From assembly GCA_007125475.1 (NCBI GenBank), contig SLDB01000257.1, positions 1 through 9,302 of the forward strand: 9,302 nt of DNA, in the 5' to 3' direction. Origin of the DNA: Nitriliruptoraceae bacterium (GTDB lineage Bacteria; Actinomycetota; Nitriliruptoria; Nitriliruptorales; Nitriliruptoraceae). The position numbers and the translations under genes are program-made. Shown here one piece after another: positions 5,753-9,302 of this stretch (positions within the stretch are counted from its first letter, which is position 1; the number at the start of each line of letters is the position of its first letter). The notes below the pieces were generated by a model. It saw only the letters and a program-made list of their open reading frames with translations, did no database searches and had not been told where the DNA came from.

Positions 5753-8166
5753 CTGTCGCCTTCCGTCCCGCGGCCAGTATCGTCGAGCTCACGTTCGATC
5801 CGCGCCACCTCCTCGATGACGGTCGCGATGCTGTCGGGGTTCAACGACATGCTGTCGATGCCGTGACGGACCAGGAACGCCGCGAAATCGGGGTGGTCAC
5901 TGGGGCCCTGGCCGCAGATCCCGACCGGGGTGTCGTGCCGGTGGGCCTTGTCGAGGAGTTCGACGATACGACGGGTGACCGCCTCGTTGCGCTCGTCGAA
6001 GAGTTCGGCGAGGCGTTCGGAGTCACGGTCGATGCCGAGCTCGAGCTGCGTGAGGTCGTTGCTGCCGATGGAGAAGCCGTCGAATCGCTCGGCGAACTCC
6101 TCGGCCATGGTGATGTTCGAGGGCACTTCGGCCATCATGTAGATCTCGAGCCCGGCTTCGCCGCGGACCAGGCCGTTGGCGGCCATCACCTCGAGGACCC
6201 GGTCGGCTTCCTCGACGGTGCGCACGAACGGGATCATCAGGGTGATGTTGGTGAGGCCGAGCTCCTCACGGGCCTGCTTCATCGCCCGGCACTCCAGCGC
6301 GAACCCGTCCCGGTAGTGCTCGCTGTAGTACCGCGAGGCACCGCGGAACCCGATCATGGGGTTCTCCTCGTGCGGCTCGAAGGCGGTGCCGCCGAGGAGC
6401 TCGGCGTACTCGTTGGTCTTGAAGTCCGACATGCGCACGATCACCCGCTCCGGATACTGCGACGCCGCGATCCGGGCCACCCCGCGGGCCAGGTGGTCGA
6501 CGAAGAAGTCGGTCCGGTCGGCGTAACCGACGGTGAGCCGGTCGATCCGCCGACGGGTCTCGAGGTCGTCCACCTCGTCGTAACGCGTCAGCGCCAACGG
6601 GTGGACACCGACGTGACTGTTGATGATGAACTCGATACGTGCCAGGCCCACGCCGCGGGTGGGCAGCCGCCACCAGCGGAACGCCGCCGCGGGGCTGGCG
6701 AGGTTCGCCATGATCCGGGTCCGCGTCGCCGGCAGCGCGTCGAGGTCGACTTCGTCACGCTCGAAGGCGAGCTCACCGGCGTAGACCCTGCCCCGGTCGC
6801 CCTCGGCGCAGCAGACGGTCACGACCTCGCCTTCGCGCAACACGGTGGTGGCGTTGCCGGCGCCCACGATCGCGGGCAGCCCGAGCTCGCGGCTGACGAT
6901 CGCGGCGTGCGCGGTCCGACCCCCGTGGTCGGTGACGATCGCGGCCGCCCGCTTCATGATCGGCACCCAGTCGGGGTCGGTCACCCCGGTGACCAGCACC
7001 CCGCCATCGACGAAGTGCTCGCCCTCGGCAGCGCTGGCCAGTCGGATCACGGGCCCGGACGCGATCGCATCACCGATCGCCAGCCCGTCCACGAGGACCT
7101 CACCGGAGTCCGTCAGCCGATAGGTGGACAGCACGGCGGCTGCCCGCTGCGACATCACCGTCTCCGGCCGAGCCTGGACGATGAACAGCTCCCCCGACTC
7201 ACCGTCCTTGGCCCATTCGATGTCCATCGGCATCCCGTAGTGGGACTCGATCGCCACACACCAACGGGCGAGGGTGAGGACCTCCGCGTCATCGAGCACG
7301 AACGCGGCGCGCTCCTGCGCGGTGGTCTCCAGCATCGCGGTCCCCTGCGAACCCTCGCCGCCGTAGACGACCTTTCGCGCCTTGCCTCCACGCTCCTTGG
7401 TCACGATCGGGCGTAGGGACGCATCGGCGAGCAGCGGCTTGAACACGACGTAGGTATCCGGGTCGACCTCCCCGGCGACCACCGCCTCGCCCAGCCCCCA
7501 GGCGCCGTCGATCACGACCACCTGGTCGAAGCCGGTCTCGATGTCGAGCGTGAACGCCACCCCCGCACATGCCAGGTCCGAGCGCACCATCTGCTGCACC
7601 CCCGCCGACAGCGCGATCTCGAGGTGGTCGAAGCCCTGCTCCTCGCGGTAGGCGATCGCCCGGTCGGTGAACAGCGACGTGTAGCAGCGCTGCACGGTGG
7701 CGACGACCCGGTCGGCGCCACTGACGTTGAGGAAGCTCTCCTGCTGGCCCGCGAAGCTGGCCTCGGGGAGGTCCTCGGCGGTCGCGCTCGAACGCACGGC
7801 CACGTCCACGTCATCACGCCCGGCGCGCTCGCACAGGCCTGAGTACGCCTCGCGCACCGCCGCATCGACGTCATCGGGCATGTTCGCGGCCGCGAACGCC
7901 TTCCGGATCGTCGACCCGACCTCGGAGAGGGCGCGACCGGCGTGCAGATCCTCGATGCCCTCCCGCACCACCGGGGCGAGGTCGTTGGACTCGACGAAAC
8001 GGCGGTACGCCGCCGCGGTCGTCGCGAACCCCCCCGGCACGCGTATCCCGGCCTCCTGCAGGGTCTGGATCATCTCGCCCAGGGAGGCGTTCTTCCCGCC
8101 CAGGTCGGAGACGTCGCGGCTCCGTGCGTGCTCCAACCACCGGATGAGTCGTTCGTGATCAGTCAC
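5749..8166 (-). CDS. ppsA: Phosphoenolpyruvate synthase (pyruvate, water dikinase)
   Basis: An 805-residue enzyme converting pyruvate, ATP and water to PEP, AMP and phosphate, the entry step of gluconeogenesis from pyruvate. The length is close to E. coli PpsA (792). The N-terminal ATP-grasp domain (about 18-340) shows GGKNASLGEM at 23-32, VRSSATAEDLPEASFAGQQE at 124-143 and QARPE at 331-335. The swivelling phosphohistidine domain carries GGRTAHAAIVS at 415-425, with His420 as the phospho-acceptor. The C-terminal PEP/pyruvate barrel (about 480-790) carries RMSDFKTNEY at 578-587, GSNDLTQ at 701-707 and GICGQGPSD at 749-757, with Cys751 as the likely proton donor. No key residue is missing. I chose the GTG at 8166 (reading V-T-D-H-E-R-L) because AAGGGG lies 8 bases upstream and the family N-terminus starts there. 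An ATG at 8334 would add 56 non-family residues. The adjacent genes do not include the DUF299 kinase/phosphorylase that controls PpsA in other bacteria. Confidence 0.97.
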   Translation of the reverse strand: MTDHERLIRWLEHARSRDVSDLGGKNASLGEMIQTLQEAGIRVPGGFATTAAAYRRFVESNDLAPVVREGIEDLHAGRALSEVGSTIRKAFAAANMPDDVDAAVREAYSGLCERAGRDDVDVAVRSSATAEDLPEASFAGQQESFLNVSGADRVVATVQRCYTSLFTDRAIAYREEQGFDHLEIALSAGVQQMVRSDLACAGVAFTLDIETGFDQVVVIDGAWGLGEAVVAGEVDPDTYVVFKPLLADASLRPIVTKERGGKARKVVYGGEGSQGTAMLETTAQERAAFVLDDAEVLTLARWCVAIESHYGMPMDIEWAKDGESGELFIVQARPETVMSQRAAAVLSTYRLTDSGEVLVDGLAIGDAIASGPVIRLASAAEGEHFVDGGVLVTGVTDPDWVPIMKRAAAIVTDHGGRTAHAAIVSRELGLPAIVGAGNATTVLREGEVVTVCCAEGDRGRVYAGELAFERDEVDLDALPATRTRIMANLASPAAAFRWWRLPTRGVGLARIEFIINSHVGVHPLALTRYDEVDDLETRRRIDRLTVGYADRTDFFVDHLARGVARIAASQYPERVIVRMSDFKTNEYAELLGGTAFEPHEENPMIGFRGASRYYSEHYRDGFALECRAMKQAREELGLTNITLMIPFVRTVEEADRVLEVMAANGLVRGEAGLEIYMMAEVPSNITMAEEFAERFDGFSIGSNDLTQLELGIDRDSERLAELFDERNEAVTRRIVELLDKAHRHDTPVGICGQGPSDHPDFAAFLVRHGIDSMSLNPDSIATVIEEVARIERELDDTGRGTEGDR
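5759..5764 (-). promoter_or_regulatory. Ribosome binding site inside ppsA for the coupled ATPase
   Basis: The minus strand reads GGAAGG, 6 bases before the GTG at 5752, within the last codons of ppsA. It supports the GTG start over the first internal ATG at 5665, which would lose 29 residues of the N-terminal domain. Confidence 0.6.
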
Positions 8167-8214
8167 CGCACACGCCCCTTCGAGGGTTGACGACGCCGTA
8201 CTCGGCTTGACCTC

Positions 8215-8220
8215 GTCATA
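8215..8220 (-). promoter_or_regulatory. Possible -10 element for ppsA
   Basis: The minus strand reads TATGAC, 48 bases before the GTG start. It matches the sigma-70-type -10 consensus at four of six positions and stands out in this GC-rich gap. No recognisable -35 lies 16-19 bases further upstream, so this is only a candidate. If used, the hairpins at 8241-8277 would lie upstream of the transcript. Confidence 0.25.
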
Positions 8221-8240
8221 GTCGACGGTCCGGCGAGCCC

Positions 8241-8277
8241 GGGCCACGGGCTTGTGGCCCCACCTCGTCGGGCCACA
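8241..8277 (-). promoter_or_regulatory. Three-arm alternative hairpin in the bpa-ppsA gap
   Basis: Three arms can pair two ways. GGGCCAC (8241-8247) pairs with GTGGCCC (8254-8260) around a 6-base loop. TGTGGCCC (8253-8260) pairs with GGGCCACA (8270-8277) around a 9-base loop. Both stems are perfect, at 7 and 8 bp, and the middle arm can join only one. On the transcript they lie about 75-110 bases before the ppsA start and about 87 bases after the bpa stop. They could be a terminator for bpa without a U-tract, or an attenuator-like leader for ppsA if transcription reads through. I see no leader peptide or known riboswitch core. Confidence 0.45.
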
Positions 8278-8334
8278 CGCACCTGCGAGACGGGCACGCA
8301 GCCTGATCCGCCCGGCGAGAGCGGCACCCGGCAC

Positions 8335-8346
8335 CGTCGATCGACG
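8335..8346. promoter_or_regulatory. 12-bp perfect palindrome downstream of bpa
   Basis: CGTCGATCGACG is a perfect palindrome in the gap between bpa and ppsA, 18 bases beyond the bpa stop. It could be an operator half of ppsA regulation or chance in GC-rich DNA. No known consensus is matched. Confidence 0.25.
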
Positions 8347-8363
8347 TCAACGGGGCCCGCTGG

Positions 8364-8861
8364 TCACAGGTAGTGGCCGGGCGGGCCACCGGGGAGCTCA
8401 CCGGCCTGCTGCGCGCGCATCCTGGCCAGCTGCTGCTGCGCCGCCATGTGCTGGGTGGCGATCGAGGCCTGGATGCCGTGGAACAGGCCCTGGAGCCATC
8501 CGGCCAACTGGGCCTGCATGACGCGCAGCTCCGCGCCGGAGGGGGTGCCTTCCTCCGGCTCCAGCGCCAGACCTTCGAGTTCCTGGTTCAGCTCCTCGGA
8601 GAGGATCTTCCGGAGGTCGGCGACCATACGGTTGTGGATGTCCGTCAGCCGCTCACGGGCGGCCTGATCGAGCTCGGTCGTGCGGACCTCGTGGAGCAGG
8701 GCCTGCACGGACGACGCGATGCGCAACAGCCGCGCGGGCTCCTCGATCTCCTCGCGTCGGGCGTCCACCTGGCCGGGTGCCTGCTCCAGGAGCTGCGCAT
8801 CGTCGCCGGCCGCCGGGGAGGGCGTGCCGTGCGGGTCGGACGTGGGCGCTCGTTGTTGCAT
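8364..8861 (-). CDS. bpa: Bacterial proteasome activator Bpa/PafE (DUF2587 family)
   Basis: A 165-residue homologue of M. tuberculosis Bpa/PafE (about 174 residues), an ATP-independent ring that docks on the 20S proteasome and admits unfolded proteins. Residues 1-36 are a low-complexity, probably disordered tail. Helices follow at about 38-60 (E-E-P-A-R-L-L-R-I), 63-88 (LDQAARERLTDIHNRM), 89-100 and a long one at 108-152. That last helix contains the family signature AELRVMQAQL then AGWLQGLFHGIQ. The C-terminal docking motif is GHYL (162-165), where the mycobacterial protein has GQYL. Tyr and Leu are kept. The ATG at 8861 has GAGGAG 8 bases upstream and matches the family start. An open frame runs on to 9275, but those extra 138 codons have no family-like content. 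It appears monocistronic: the next gene starts 197 bases downstream past hairpins, and the upstream neighbour is divergent. It acts in the cytoplasm in protein quality control. Confidence 0.93.
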   Translation of the reverse strand: MQQRAPTSDPHGTPSPAAGDDAQLLEQAPGQVDARREEIEEPARLLRIASSVQALLHEVRTTELDQAARERLTDIHNRMVADLRKILSEELNQELEGLALEPEEGTPSGAELRVMQAQLAGWLQGLFHGIQASIATQHMAAQQQLARMRAQQAGELPGGPPGHYL

Positions 8862-8869
8862 GGTCGTCG

Positions 8870-8875
8870 CTCCTC
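8870..8875 (-). promoter_or_regulatory. Ribosome binding site deciding the bpa start
   Basis: The minus strand reads GAGGAG, 8 bases before the ATG at 8861. It separates the real 165-residue bpa product from an in-frame extension of 138 codons with no recognisable domain. Confidence 0.65.
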
Positions 8876-8891
8876 GTCGGCGCTCCGCCCA

Positions 8892-8938
8892 CCGGATCCC
8901 GGTCCTACGGAGGGGGCGGATCCGGATCCGGAATCCGG
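8892..8938. repeat. Cluster of CCGGAT-type palindromes upstream of bpa
   Basis: CCGGATCC is at 8892-8899, and a tight tandem run follows at 8918-8938. The run includes the perfect 10-bp palindrome CCGGATCCGG (8922-8931) and the near-palindrome CCGGAATCCGG (8928-8938). It lies 31-77 bases upstream of the bpa ATG, where an operator would sit. It could be a multi-site operator or a short slippage repeat. Confidence 0.6.
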
Positions 8939-9185
8939 CTGATGGGCCCGGCGGTCCGGGTGGGACAGCACCGAGGCTGCTTGGACACGACGGGGATGGA
9001 CAGGGTCCAACGTCCCTTCCTCCGCGGATCCATCCGGGCATGACCTTCGGCTCTGGTGACGCCACGGACCTCTCGTGACGATGGCGACACGCCGCAGCCG
9101 CAGGTCGCGGTCCGCGGTCTAGGCCGGATCGGTGGACTGACGGCGGCACGGCCGGACAGCAACCAACCCCCGGGAAGGTCGGCTC

Positions 9186-9302
9186 ATGGATCGCAACGTC
9201 TTCGTCATCGGGATGGACGACCTCAACCTCGCCACGATGCAGGGGCTTCGCGAGGCCCACCGCTATACGTTCCATGAGCTGCTGAAGCCCGAGCAGGTGG
9301 TC
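9186..9302 (+). CDS. 5' end of a divergent gene, possibly ATP-grasp protein, truncated
   Basis: Thirty-nine codons are present before the window ends, starting MDRNVFVIGMDDLNLATM and continuing Q-G-L-R-E-A-H-R-Y-T-F-H-E-L-L. GGGAAGG lies 7 bases upstream of the ATG, a good ribosome binding site. The frame is open to the edge with no stop. The opening hydrophobic strand followed by G-M-D-D-L-N resembles, from memory, actinobacterial ATP-grasp (carboxylase-like) proteins whose N-termini read N-V-F-V-x-G-x-D-x-x-N. No catalytic motif is within view, so this function is a suggestion only. The gene is divergent from bpa and could share its control region. Confidence 0.7.
   Translation, partial: MDRNVFVIGMDDLNLATMQGLREAHRYTFHELLKPEQVV

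Larger units (their letters stand above)
8862..9185. other. 324-base divergent intergenic region between bpa and the plus-strand gene
   Basis: No gene is supportable here, although open frames cross it on both strands. It must hold the start signals of two divergent genes, but I find no convincing -35/-10 pair on either strand. What stands out is a cluster of GGATCC/CCGGAT palindromes at 8892-8938 with another GGATCC at 9026-9031, and a weak dyad of TTGGAC (8981-8986) and GTCCAA (9005-9010) separated by 18 bases. A single CCTCGTCGGCG, one of the variants seen in the 11-bp array at 977-1070, occurs at 8872-8882, next to the bpa ribosome binding site. Confidence 0.6.

Noticed and set aside
8167..8334. 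N-terminal extension of PEP synthase by 56 residues
   Set aside because: The residues are not like the family N-terminus, cross the hairpin region and would give an overlong enzyme.
8981..9010. TTGGAC and GTCCAA dyad in the divergent region
   Set aside because: Six-base arms with an 18-base gap arise easily by chance and match no operator I know.
8862..9275. In-frame N-terminal extension of bpa by 138 codons
   Set aside because: The extension crosses the divergent gene's start, has no Bpa-like content and would ignore the strong ribosome binding site at 8870-8875.

Overview
The window is very GC-rich DNA, almost certainly from an actinobacterium (Actinomycetota). The strongest taxonomic clue is a homologue of Bpa/PafE, the ATP-independent activator of the bacterial 20S proteasome, a family known from proteasome-bearing actinobacteria. 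Strong third-position GC bias, long antisense shadow ORFs, GTG starts and 4-base ATGA/GTGA gene overlaps fit the same picture. I cannot place it below phylum level.

Layout. Six genes lie on the minus strand. Read right to left they are: bpa (8861-8364), the PEP synthase gene ppsA (8166-5749), a P-type cation ATPase gene overlapping it by 4 bases (5752-2960), a TPR/LuxR-type regulator (2800-1163), an alpha/beta-hydrolase-fold protein (964-44), and the first 15 codons of another gene overlapping that by 4 bases (47-1). One gene on the plus strand begins at 9186 and leaves the window after 39 codons. It is divergent from bpa across a 324-base intergenic region.

How the genes may work together. 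ppsA and the ATPase are translationally coupled through a GTGA overlap, so a gluconeogenic enzyme and an ion pump are probably made together. The regulator, hydrolase-fold protein and partial gene look like a second unit, possibly a regulator with its targets. The 198-base gap between regulator and hydrolase-fold gene holds eight copies of an 11-bp direct repeat, roughly one helical turn each. bpa stands alone as a protein-turnover gene.

Most unusual points. (1) The hydrolase-fold protein has Val at the nucleophile position and Asp at the usual catalytic His position, so it is probably not an ordinary hydrolase. (2) The ATPase keeps all catalytic motifs but has Thr, Lys and Gln where the Ca2+ pump has acidic ligands in M5, M6 and M8. 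(3) Two intergenic spans contain overlapping, mutually exclusive perfect inverted repeats, one across the ATPase stop codon and one in the ppsA leader. (4) The Bpa homologue ends in GHYL rather than the GQYL of the mycobacterial protein. I found no mobile element, CRISPR array, tRNA or rRNA.
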